Positions 5,669 to 12,797 of a stretch of DNA of 13,118 nucleotides are shown in pieces. The DNA is from Bacteriovoracaceae bacterium (GTDB lineage: Bacteria; Bdellovibrionota; UBA1018), in NCBI GenBank assembly GCA_947446835.1, contig CANFHS010000049.1, positions 1 to 13,118 of the forward strand, given 5' to 3'. The notes beneath the pieces were generated by a model. That model saw only the letters and a program-made list of their open reading frames with translations, made no database searches and was not told the origin of the DNA. The position numbers were made by a program, and so were the translations under genes. Numbering within the stretch: the first letter of the stretch is position 1; each line of letters starts with the position of its first letter.

Positions 5669-7561
5669 ATGAACCTTTGCCGTAACCGCGCGAAAGCGGG
5701 TTTTACGCTGATCGAAGTCGCCGTCGCCATCGCGATCCTGGCCATGATCAGCCTGGCGCTGATCCAGATCCAGAACTACGCGAGGCTTTCCACCGCGCGC
5801 TCCGAAACCCAGTCCGCGGCCAACGCGTTTGGCACCCGGCTGACCTCGGCCACCAACGACGATCGCGCCTCCCGCCTGGCATCCATGAAGCTTTCCCAGA
5901 ACGTCACGGCACTGCTGGGCGCGGGCAGCTGCGGCACCCGTAGCATCTTCGACATCAACGGCGACTGCACCGTCGGCGGCGCCGAGGCCTTCATCCCCGG
6001 CACGAAGGACAATGCCAGCCAGATTTCAGAATACTTCAGGAAGATGCCGTCAGGCGACGGCTACCCCGTGCAGCAGCTGGTCTCGCTGTACGGGGGCAGC
6101 GGAAGCACCTCCCAGGAAGTGATCTTCCAGTCCGCCACCCTGAGTGCCAAGGCCGGCATCGGAACCGACGGCGCCTATTGCTCCACTTTTCCTTCCGCCA
6201 CCTGCCCGTTCCAGCCGGTCATCTCGGTCCGCCCGGATTGCCTGGAAGCCGACGCGTTGGCCGGAAAATGCAACGATCCCACCTGGAAGTTCACGGTCCA
6301 GTACAAGACGGATCGCAACCTGGCCACACGGTTGGGGCTTCCGGTGGTCCAGGAACCCGGCGCGAATTCCATCGCCTCCACCCTGGTCGACACCCGCAGC
6401 TTCGTGCTTTACGCGGGCCTGAGCAGCCGGACCGGCACAGGCACCGGAACCGGAACCGGTACGGGAGTCGCCACCGGGATCGGGACCGGCACGGGAACCG
6501 GCGTGTGCTTCCTGGCCGGAACCCCGGTGGCCACTGAACAAGGACCGCTTCCGATCGAACAGGTGCGCGCAGGAATGAGGGTCTGGTCGGTCAACGATTC
6601 AGGCCAACGCGAACTGGCTCCGGTCCTGGCCACCCAGGAATCGTCCACCGAAGAATTCTACGAGCTCCGGCTCAGCTCCGGCAAAACCGTGCAGGTCACC
6701 GCCGAGCATCCCATCTACCTGCTGCAGGAGGCCCGCTACCGCCCGGCACGGGCACTGCTCGCCGGGGACAGCCTCCTCGGTCTTGACGATTCCGCCGTGG
6801 AAGTCGTCGCGATCCGCAAGATTTCCGCCAGCGCCGCGGTGTTCAATTTCTCGGTGGCCCGGAACCATAACTACTTCAGCCAAGGCGTGCTGGTTCACAA
6901 CATCTGCGCCCAGGCCACGGACACTGCGACCGACACGGGAACAGGAACGGGCACCGGTACGGGAACGAAGACCGGGACAGGGACTGGCACGGGGACGGGG
7001 ACCGGTACAGGCGCCGGCAACGGGACGGGAACCGGCACGGGCGTTGGCTTTGGCACCGGAACAGGTCTAGGCGTCGGCATCGGGACGGGAACCGGTACAG
7101 GAACCGGCACGGGCACTGGGACAGGCACGGGAACCGGTCAAGGCCTGGTCGGCGGCGGCGACACCGGAAACAACTGGGCCACGTGCGTGGACAATTCGAT
7201 GGGCTTCACCACGGTTTATTGCACCCAAGGGGGCAGCTGCAATTGCTCCAACGGGACCCTTGGCGTCCAGACCAGCTGTGCCGCCAACCCCTCGCAATGC
7301 GGCTGCAACTGCGGCGGCACGGTCGAATGCCACGCGGTGCCTTCCCCGCCTTCCTGCGCGTCGATCGGCTGCACGGATGCGATCACGGGCGCCGCAACCT
7401 GCGTCCAGGGCGGCGCCTGCACCTGCCCCAGTGGCGCCACCGGCGTGCGCAGCGGTTGCCCCACCAACCGGAGCCAATGCGGCTGCAACTGCGGAGGAAG
7501 CGTCAGCTGCTTCGCGGCGAACCAGCCCATGGCGACGTGTTCGGTGAGCGGTTCGTTCTGA
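5669..7561 (+). CDS. Prepilin-like protein with Gly-Thr tracts, internal Hint (intein-like) domain and Cys-rich C-terminus
   Basis: A 630-residue mosaic. Residues 1-11 are a short basic leader ending in Gly, followed by FTLIEVAVAIAILAMI with Glu at +5: a type IV prepilin (PilD-type) cleavage site and hydrophobic helix. ATG 5669 is chosen because it gives that leader; the TTG at 5609 would overlap the promoter. Residues about 40-250 form an extracellular domain with several Cys. A Gly-Thr tract spans about 254-279. Residues 280-411 are a Hint domain: Cys280 (CFLAGTPV), Thr344 and His347 (TAEHP), FNFSVARNHNYF, and terminal VLVHN with His410-Asn411. A longer Gly-Thr tract spans about 416-490. 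Residues 506-630 contain 20 Cys in two similar repeats, each including QCGCNCGG. Hint domains can cleave or splice; Ile412 follows the Asn, so cleavage or non-canonical splicing is more likely than standard splicing. Probably a large minor-pilin-like surface protein. Confidence 0.88.
   Translation: MNLCRNRAKAGFTLIEVAVAIAILAMISLALIQIQNYARLSTARSETQSAANAFGTRLTSATNDDRASRLASMKLSQNVTALLGAGSCGTRSIFDINGDCTVGGAEAFIPGTKDNASQISEYFRKMPSGDGYPVQQLVSLYGGSGSTSQEVIFQSATLSAKAGIGTDGAYCSTFPSATCPFQPVISVRPDCLEADALAGKCNDPTWKFTVQYKTDRNLATRLGLPVVQEPGANSIASTLVDTRSFVLYAGLSSRTGTGTGTGTGTGVATGIGTGTGTGVCFLAGTPVATEQGPLPIEQVRAGMRVWSVNDSGQRELAPVLATQESSTEEFYELRLSSGKTVQVTAEHPIYLLQEARYRPARALLAGDSLLGLDDSAVEVVAIRKISASAAVFNFSVARNHNYFSQGVLVHNICAQATDTATDTGTGTGTGTGTKTGTGTGTGTGTGTGAGNGTGTGTGVGFGTGTGLGVGIGTGTGTGTGTGTGTGTGTGQGLVGGGDTGNNWATCVDNSMGFTTVYCTQGGSCNCSNGTLGVQTSCAANPSQCGCNCGGTVECHAVPSPPSCASIGCTDAITGAATCVQGGACTCPSGATGVRSGCPTNRSQCGCNCGGSVSCFAANQPMATCSVSGSF
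6430..6505 (+). repeat. Gly-Thr dipeptide tract upstream of the Hint domain
   Basis: In frame, the bases encode alternating Thr-Gly with occasional Val, Ala or Ile. Codons are mixed (ACC, ACA, ACG with GGC, GGA, GGT, GGG), so the period-6 pattern is strong at protein level but imperfect in DNA. It ends directly at Cys280, the first residue of the Hint domain. Confidence 0.9.
6506..6901 (+). other. Hint / bacterial intein-like (BIL) domain within the prepilin-like protein
   Basis: This is a protein-domain annotation inside the CDS at 5669-7561. The 132 codons run from Cys280 to Asn411. They contain the Hint N-block (CFLAGTPV), the TxxH block (TAEH, codons 6698-6709), the late block NFSVARNHNYF and the C-terminal VLVHN. 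All residues normally needed for N-S acyl shift and Asn cyclisation are visible. No homing endonuclease is inserted. The residue after Asn411 is Ile and the next is Cys413. Confidence 0.85.
6914..7138 (+). repeat. Gly-Thr dipeptide tract downstream of the Hint domain
   Basis: About 75 residues beginning TDTATDTGTG and continuing as Thr-Gly alternation with scattered Lys, Ala, Asn, Val, Phe, Leu and Ile substitutions. All four Gly codons and all four Thr codons are used in shuffled order, with GGA frequent. It connects the Hint domain to the Cys-rich C-terminus and is the same kind of tract as 6430-6505. Confidence 0.9.
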
Positions 7562-7604
7562 TTCACGCTCCCAGCAGCCAGCGCTTCTGCTATGAATGCC
7601 GGCC

Positions 7605-8243
7605 ATGAGCCTTCGGACATCGCTTTTGGGCCTTTTTCTTCCGCTGCTCCAGGTTCTCCCGGTCCCCGCTTCGGCGGCTTCGCCGGTGACGCTGGGAGCC
7701 CCCAGCGCCCTCTCCGGCAACGGCTGCAATCCGTCCACGGCCCGCGCCACGCTGAGCCCGGACGGCTCGGCCATCAGCCTGCTCTTTGATTCGCTGGTGG
7801 CGGAAGCCGGCGGCTTCCACGACACGCAGGACCGCCGCAGCTGCATCCTCGACCTGCCGGTGCGCGTGGCGCCCGGGTACCAGGTGGCGGTTTCGGCAGT
7901 CGACACCCGGGGGTTTGTGAGCCTGCCCGCCAGAGGATATGCGCAGTTTGCAATCCTCTTCAACTTGGCCCGATTCACCCCCGTGCGGATCGACCGGCGC
8001 GTGGGCGGCCAGCCGGGGCCCGTCGACACGACCTTCAACTTCCACAATCAGCTGAGGAAGGAGGACGTGGACCCCCGCTGGAGCTCCTGCGGTGCCTCCA
8101 CGACGCTCCGGGTGAACACCAGCCTCATCGTGGTCTCGAACGCCCAGCGTGAGTCCGCCCTGGGCGGCATCGACAGCGCCGACCTGGCCAGCGGCGTGGA
8201 CCTGCAGCTGCAGGTGCGCCCTTGCCGCGGCTCAGGCCGCTGA
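7605..8243 (+). CDS. Secreted DUF4360-like protein
   Basis: A 212-residue protein with a Sec signal peptide: Arg4, hydrophobic LLGLFLPLLQVL, and ASA before the likely cleavage site near residue 24. The mature part resembles DUF4360: an early SGNGC, then LSPDGSAISLLFDSLVAEAG, then a Cys-containing CILDLPVRVAPGYQVAVS segment, DTRGFVSLP, a WSSCGAS segment followed by LRVNTSL, and a C-terminal Cys. Four Cys in the mature protein suggest two disulfides and an extracytoplasmic location. The function of the family is not known to me. Start: ATG 7605 gives a clean signal peptide; ATG 7596 would add three residues, and neither has a convincing ribosome site. The gene begins 43 nt after the prepilin-like gene and could be co-expressed with it. 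Its 3' end overlaps the opposing HEMIH gene by 12 bp. Confidence 0.78.
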   Translation: MSLRTSLLGLFLPLLQVLPVPASAASPVTLGAPSALSGNGCNPSTARATLSPDGSAISLLFDSLVAEAGGFHDTQDRRSCILDLPVRVAPGYQVAVSAVDTRGFVSLPARGYAQFAILFNLARFTPVRIDRRVGGQPGPVDTTFNFHNQLRKEDVDPRWSSCGASTTLRVNTSLIVVSNAQRESALGGIDSADLASGVDLQLQVRPCRGSGR

Positions 8244-8939
8244 CGAGTCGATCAGCGCCGGATCCAGCCCATAACCGCGGCGAATCTCCTCGTCGCTCAC
8301 GGCACGGTCCAGCACATAGCCTTCGTCCCGCGCTTTCACGAGCCGCGCCCGATACCCCGGAACCACGTCGCAGACTTCCTGCACCCAGCGGTACAGACCG
8401 TTGTAGGCGCGGCGCTCGGCGCGGTAGATGCGAAGCGCATCGTAGGACTCGGCCAATCGTCTCAGCCGGACCAGCGCCAGGCGCGCCGAAGGGGTGAGGT
8501 CCTCGCCGGTCACCTCTTCCTCGCGGATTCCCCGCAGTCGCGCCGTCTGGCGCAGGTCGGCCTCGGCCCGCGCCCGGAACTGCTTCCAGCGGCGCGCGCT
8601 TTCCTCGAAGCTGGCCACGAACTCGTCGTCCACGGCATGGATCATCTCGTGAAACAGCAGCGCCGCGCGGATTTCGAGCGCGGGCCCGCTCTGGATCCAG
8701 AGCGTCGGCCGTCCCCGGACCACCGAGAATCCCCCGGCAGGGCGCCCGGGGCCCGCGGACCGCGAACCTTGGAGCAGCTCGGGAGCGGGCCCGGTGGCCG
8801 CGAACTCCACGATGTCCAGCCGCCCCGACTGCAGCAGCGGCAGGAACCGCTCCAGCACCTGGCGTCCCAGGACGCTCCGGCCGATGAGCCGGAATTCCTC
8901 ATGGAAAGCACGAAGCCACTGTGTCGATGGACCCTGCAT
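8232..8939 (-). CDS. Uncharacterised protein with HEMIH (HExxH) zinc-protease-like motif
   Basis: A 235-residue protein I cannot assign to a named family. ALLFHEMIHAVDDEF at residues 93-107 contains HExxH in a hydrophobic helix context typical of gluzincin-like zinc peptidases. A downstream Glu in YRAERRAYN (Glu175, residues 172-180) is a candidate third ligand. Residues 110-165 are rich in Arg, Glu and Ala and probably form long helices. No signal peptide or membrane segment is evident. ATG 8939 is the only good start; the upstream ribosome site is weak. It follows the exonuclease/phosphatase-like gene by 25 nt on the same strand, suggesting an operon. Zinc binding and proteolysis are inferred from the motif alone; it could be an inactive scaffold. 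Confidence 0.7.
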   Translation of the reverse strand: MQGPSTQWLRAFHEEFRLIGRSVLGRQVLERFLPLLQSGRLDIVEFAATGPAPELLQGSRSAGPGRPAGGFSVVRGRPTLWIQSGPALEIRAALLFHEMIHAVDDEFVASFEESARRWKQFRARAEADLRQTARLRGIREEEVTGEDLTPSARLALVRLRRLAESYDALRIYRAERRAYNGLYRWVQEVCDVVPGYRARLVKARDEGYVLDRAVSDEEIRRGYGLDPALIDSSAA

Positions 8940-8964
8940 TGGAGGGCCTATCGGAAGGCCAGTA

Positions 8965-9996
8965 TCAAAACTCGATATTCAAAATGATGGGCAGGTGGTC
9001 TGAACCCTGCTCGTGCGCCTTTTCGGGACGCCAGGCCCGGAAGCCCCGGGCGCGCCCCAGCCCCGAGATCAGGAAGTGATCCAGCTGCGAGCTGGGCGGC
9101 CGTGCAGGGTCGTCGTGGCCGGCAAAGGTGCCGACCCAGGCCTGGCCCGTCAGCTCGTTGGCGGACCTGAGCTCGCGGTAACCGGCCGCCTTGTCGGCCG
9201 CGGTGAAGCGCAGCAGGGCGCCCATTTCCTCGGAACCGGGCTGCGAGTTGAAGTCGCCCATCAGCAGCACGGGATCCTTCCCGAAACGCCTGAGCAACTC
9301 GCGCAGCTGCACGATCTGCCTGAGCCGATCCTCGGTCTCGAGCCGCCCCTTCCACCCGGCGCTGAGGTGCGTGCTCAGCACATGGAGGCTCTTCAGGCCC
9401 CCCGCCGCGGTCGGAACCACCACGCGGATTTCCGACGCGGCCCGCTTCTCGAAGACCTGCTTTTCGAGCCAGTTGCGGTTGGCCGCATCGTAATGCACCA
9501 CCTGGTAGTCCTCGAACGGCACACGACCCAGAATGGCGTTTCCGAAGCGACCCGTGTCGCCCCCGAGCTTCCTGAAGTCGTGCCCCAGGCCGAACACGCC
9601 ACAAAGCCCGAAGCGATGGGCGATGACGTCGGCCGGGTCCACGCCCGACACGCGTCGGCCACCGACATCGACTTCCTGCAGGCCCAGGAAATCGAACTCG
9701 CCCTGGGCCGCGATGTTGTCCATCACCTTGCCGAGCGACGGCAGGTATTCGAGCTGGTCCTTCTCAAGGCGCCAGCGTCCACCCAGGTAGATGTTGTAGC
9801 TGACGGCGCGCAGGCTGGACTTCTTGAGCTTGGCCGATGGATCGCAGTAGCGGTAAAGCACCGCGCCTCCGGGCCCCTCGGTGCGGCCTTGGCCCAGCAT
9901 CGGCTTGGTCCAGGCTTTTTCGGATGCAGAGGCCGAAAAAGCCCCCAGCCACCCCAGACCCACCCCCAAGCCCCGAAGCCAAAGCAAGCGCCCCAT
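8965..9996 (-). CDS. Secreted endonuclease/exonuclease/phosphatase (EEP) superfamily protein
   Basis: A 343-residue EEP-fold metal-dependent phosphoesterase; the fold includes DNase I, sphingomyelinase and inositol phosphatases. Motifs in order: Asn68 in SYNIY, Glu108 in LQEVD (metal ligand), STHLSAGW with His210, MGDFNSQPGSEE with Asp248 and Asn250, QLDHFLISG with Asp306-His307, and GSDHLPI with the catalytic His334. Residues 1-24 form a signal peptide (two Arg, a Gly/Leu hydrophobic stretch, SASA), so the protein is exported and may act on extracellular nucleic acid, phospholipid or sugar phosphate; the substrate is not determinable. ATG 9996 is preferred because AGGG lies 8 nt upstream and the signal peptide starts there. 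A frame extension back to 10200 runs into the divergent ABC-F gene. It is transcribed divergently from that gene with a 49-nt gap. Confidence 0.85.
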   Translation of the reverse strand: MGRLLWLRGLGVGLGWLGAFSASASEKAWTKPMLGQGRTEGPGGAVLYRYCDPSAKLKKSSLRAVSYNIYLGGRWRLEKDQLEYLPSLGKVMDNIAAQGEFDFLGLQEVDVGGRRVSGVDPADVIAHRFGLCGVFGLGHDFRKLGGDTGRFGNAILGRVPFEDYQVVHYDAANRNWLEKQVFEKRAASEIRVVVPTAAGGLKSLHVLSTHLSAGWKGRLETEDRLRQIVQLRELLRRFGKDPVLLMGDFNSQPGSEEMGALLRFTAADKAAGYRELRSANELTGQAWVGTFAGHDDPARPPSSQLDHFLISGLGRARGFRAWRPEKAHEQGSDHLPIILNIEF

Positions 9997-10045
9997 GGCG
10001 AACACCCTAAACCAGACTCCCCGTTTATGGTAAGCCCCCAAAACA

Positions 10046-11863
10046 GTGTCACTCCTGATTTCGGCCCACCAGCTCCGCAAAGCCTTTGCGGCACGACCCC
10101 TTTTCGATGGTTTGACCTTTTCGATCGCCCAAGGCGACCGGATCGGCCTGATCGGACCCAATGGCGCAGGCAAGTCCACCTTGCTCAAGATCCTGGCCAA
10201 GGAGGAGGACGAGGACTCGGGAACCTTGTCGTTCCAGCGCGGAGTACGGGTAGGCTACCTGGCCCAGGTCCCCAGCGTCGACCCGGCCAAGACCGTGCTG
10301 GACACGGTGATGGAAGGAGTCGTCGGTCCTGCGGACGACTGGCAAGCCGTGGGCGCCGCACACGAAATCATCTCGCGACTCGAACTGGACCGCCTTCCCT
10401 CGGGTTCCGAAACCCGGGTCGGCACCCTGTCGGGCGGCTGGAAAAAACGCGTGGCCCTGGCCCGCGAGCTGGCCAAGGCGCCCGACCTGCTGCTGCTGGA
10501 CGAGCCCACCAACCACCTCGATGTGGAATCCATTTTGTGGCTGGAGGAGTTCCTGGCGCAGAGCCAGTTCGCCACGATGACCATCACCCACGACCGCGCC
10601 TTCCTGCAGAAGGTGTCGCGCAAGATCTTCGAGCTGGACCGCAGGAATCCCGGCGGGATGCTGATCGTGGACGGCAGCTACGCGGACTACCTGGAACGCA
10701 AGCAGGAGCAGGTCGAAAACCAGCAGTCGCGCGGGGCTTCGCTCGGAAACCGCCTGCGCCGCGAAACCGAGTGGCTGCGCCGGGGCGCCAAAGCCCGCAC
10801 CACCAAGCAGCAGGCCCGGATCCAGCGCGCCGAGACCTTGGCCGATGAAGTGGCCGAACTCAACGAGCTGAACCGCGAGCGGAGCGCGCGGCTCGAATTC
10901 CTGGACGCCGGACGCAGCCCCAAGAAGCTGATCGAAGCCAAGGGCATCTCGAAGACGCTGGGGGGCCGCACGCTCTTCTCGGACTGGAGCGGAATCCTCA
11001 GGCCCGGCACCCGCCTGGGCCTGCTCGGGGCCAACGGCTGCGGCAAGTCCACCTTGATCCGCGTGCTGCTGGGACAAGAGACCCCCGACCAGGGCAGCGT
11101 GTTCCGCGCCGACAGCCTGCAGGTGGCCTACTTCGAGCAGAATCGCGACCGCCTGGACCCCGAGGTCTCGTTGCTCCGCACGCTGTGCCCCAAGGGCGAG
11201 TTCGTGGACTACCGCGGCTCACGCCTGCACGTGCGCAGCTGGATGGACCGATTCCTGTTCCGTCCCGAGCAGGGCGACATGGCCGTCGGAAAACTTTCAG
11301 GTGGCGAACAGAGCCGGGTGCTCCTGGCGCTGCTGATGCTCCAGCCGGCCAACTGCCTGGTCCTGGACGAACCCACCAACGACCTGGATGTGGCCACCCT
11401 GGACCTGCTGGAGGACTGCCTGACGGACTTCCCGGGCCTGGTCATCCTGGTCAGCCACGACCGCTACTTCCTGGACCAGGTGTCGACGCAGCTTCTGGCC
11501 TTCGATCCCGCAGGCCCCTCGGGCTCCACGAGCCTGATCGAGTACGCCGATCTGGGCCAATGGCAGACCGCGCGCGGGGCCCGCGCCAAGACCCAGGCCG
11601 CTGCCAGTCCGGCAGCGGGATCCTCGTCCACCCCGTCCAACAGCAGGAAGCGCAAGCTGGGCTACAAGGAGCAGCGCGAGCTGGACGGCATCGAGGCGCG
11701 CGTCCTGGCCCAGGAGGAGCTCGTGGCGCAGCTCACCGCCCAGAGCAACGATCCCAAGATCAGCAGCAATTTCTCGAAGCTGACCGAGGTGACGGGCGAG
11801 CTGGAAAAAGCTCAGGCCGAGCTGGAGCGTCTCTTTGTGCGCTGGTCGGAGCTGGAAAGCTGA
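10046..11863 (+). CDS. ABC-F family ATPase (Uup/EttA-like), two ATP-binding domains
   Basis: A 605-residue soluble protein with tandem ABC ATPase domains and no membrane segments. ABC-F proteins bind the ribosome and modulate translation, or act as Uup-type factors. Domain 1: Walker A GPNGAGKST at 37-45, signature LSGGW at 128-132, DEPTNHLD at 152-159, switch His182. Domain 2: Walker A GANGCGKST at 328-336, signature LSGGEQ at 417-422, DEPTNDLD at 441-448, switch His471. The linker between domains (about 210-295) is charged and helical. A Ser/Ala/Pro-rich hinge (518-533) leads to a C-terminal coiled coil (536-603) like that of Uup. The GTG at 10046 is the only workable start: an in-frame TAA lies at 10031, and there is no clear ribosome site. 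TATGGT at 10026-10031 could be a -10 giving a very short leader. The 3' end overlaps the PAP2 gene by 52 bp. Confidence 0.93.
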   Translation: MSLLISAHQLRKAFAARPLFDGLTFSIAQGDRIGLIGPNGAGKSTLLKILAKEEDEDSGTLSFQRGVRVGYLAQVPSVDPAKTVLDTVMEGVVGPADDWQAVGAAHEIISRLELDRLPSGSETRVGTLSGGWKKRVALARELAKAPDLLLLDEPTNHLDVESILWLEEFLAQSQFATMTITHDRAFLQKVSRKIFELDRRNPGGMLIVDGSYADYLERKQEQVENQQSRGASLGNRLRRETEWLRRGAKARTTKQQARIQRAETLADEVAELNELNRERSARLEFLDAGRSPKKLIEAKGISKTLGGRTLFSDWSGILRPGTRLGLLGANGCGKSTLIRVLLGQETPDQGSVFRADSLQVAYFEQNRDRLDPEVSLLRTLCPKGEFVDYRGSRLHVRSWMDRFLFRPEQGDMAVGKLSGGEQSRVLLALLMLQPANCLVLDEPTNDLDVATLDLLEDCLTDFPGLVILVSHDRYFLDQVSTQLLAFDPAGPSGSTSLIEYADLGQWQTARGARAKTQAAASPAAGSSSTPSNSRKRKLGYKEQRELDGIEARVLAQEELVAQLTAQSNDPKISSNFSKLTEVTGELEKAQAELERLFVRWSELES

Positions 11864-12765
11864 GGCAGCGCGCGCAGCGCACTCGGCACCCCGGCCGAAA
11901 CCCAGAGGCAAAGCAGCGCATAGCGGAGCGAACGGAACAGCAGGTAACCGGGCTCCCCTTCGCCGGGGAAGAGGGACTTCAGGCCGAAGTAAACCAGGGC
12001 CGCGCCCGCCCAGGCCACGAGCACCGCCAGCACCTTTTGCGAAACCCTGGTCCGTGAACCACCGGCCGCAGCGCTGACCGAGCCCACCGCCGGACGGACC
12101 GATTCGAGGGCCAGGCCGCTGACCAGGCCAAAGAACGCGCCGATCGAGGCCGCGCCCACCCCGGTCGGGTGGAGCAGCAGGGCCAGGCCGGAAAAGAGGG
12201 CCGCGATCCGGATCCAGAACTTCGGCTCCAGGCGCCCCACGTTGGACTCGATGGCCGGGGCCACACGCCAGAAGGTCCAGACCAGCGCTCCCGCCAGGAG
12301 CCAGCCGCCCAGGATGTCCGTCGGGAAATGCACACCCAGATACACCCGCGACAACGCCACGCCGGCCACCAGCAACGTTCCCAGCGCGCGGACCCAGTTG
12401 CGCGGATAAAAACGCGCCATCATCAGCCAGAACAGCAGCGAGGACTGGGCGTGGCCGCTGGGAAGCCCATGGCCCTGTGCCGTGCCCAGACCCAGCTCCG
12501 GAGCCAGCTGGAAGGGCCGCGGATGCCCCAGCCCATCCTTGAGCACCGAATTGAGATAGAACGAGACAAAAAGAAGAATCGCGGTCCGCGAGGCCGCCCG
12601 GCTGCCTCCTGCCGCCCAGAGCGCCGACAGGACGAGGAGATACGCCAGGTCTTCGCCGAAAGCGCTCAGCGCCTTGAAGACCGGCAGCGCGCCGGGCCCG
12701 AATCCATGTTGAAGGGACTGAATCCAGGGGAGCTGGAGCTGATAGATCGACTCGAACGGGGCCAT
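11812..12765 (-). CDS. PAP2 family membrane phosphatase
   Basis: A 317-residue integral membrane protein of the type 2 phosphatidic acid phosphatase family, which dephosphorylates lipid phosphates or isoprenyl pyrophosphates at the membrane. The three-part phosphatase signature is complete: KDGLGHPRP at residues 76-84, PSGH at 102-105 with His105, and SRVYLGVHFPTD at 139-150 with His146 and Asp150. Multiple hydrophobic helices precede and follow (for example 40-51, 61-72, 129-138, 150-166). The C-terminal half adds further membrane helices (190-218, 246-262, 270-300), so the protein is longer than minimal PAP2 enzymes. A short basic Ser-rich tail (300-317) is read antisense to the end of the ABC-F gene. 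ATG 12765 has only a weak ribosome site. Likely roles are undecaprenyl-pyrophosphate recycling or lipid A or phospholipid remodelling; the choice is not decidable here. Confidence 0.9.
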   Translation of the reverse strand: MAPFESIYQLQLPWIQSLQHGFGPGALPVFKALSAFGEDLAYLLVLSALWAAGGSRAASRTAILLFVSFYLNSVLKDGLGHPRPFQLAPELGLGTAQGHGLPSGHAQSSLLFWLMMARFYPRNWVRALGTLLVAGVALSRVYLGVHFPTDILGGWLLAGALVWTFWRVAPAIESNVGRLEPKFWIRIAALFSGLALLLHPTGVGAASIGAFFGLVSGLALESVRPAVGSVSAAAGGSRTRVSQKVLAVLVAWAGAALVYFGLKSLFPGEGEPGYLLFRSLRYALLCLWVSAGVPSALRALPQLSSSDQRTKRRSSSA

Positions 12766-12797
12766 TGAAAAAGGCCTACCACGACCCGAAAGGGGCG

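Noticed and set aside
6506..6901. Active splicing intein in a housekeeping gene
   Set aside because: The host is a prepilin-like surface protein, there is no homing endonuclease, and the residue after the terminal Asn is Ile, so a BIL/Hint autoprocessing domain fits better.
6895..7128. Minus-strand Pro-Val frame inside the prepilin-like gene
   Set aside because: It is the antisense of the Gly-Thr tract, which is in frame with the prepilin helix, Hint domain and Cys-rich repeats. It does show why strand assignment at the window end is ambiguous.
9997..10200. Extension of the EEP protein to a start at 10200
   Set aside because: It would overlap the ABC-F N-terminus and bury the signal peptide; ATG 9996 has AGGG upstream and a clean signal sequence.
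9013..10848. 611-codon plus-strand open frame
   Set aside because: It runs antisense to the EEP gene and then out of frame through the ABC-F gene; both real genes have complete motifs.
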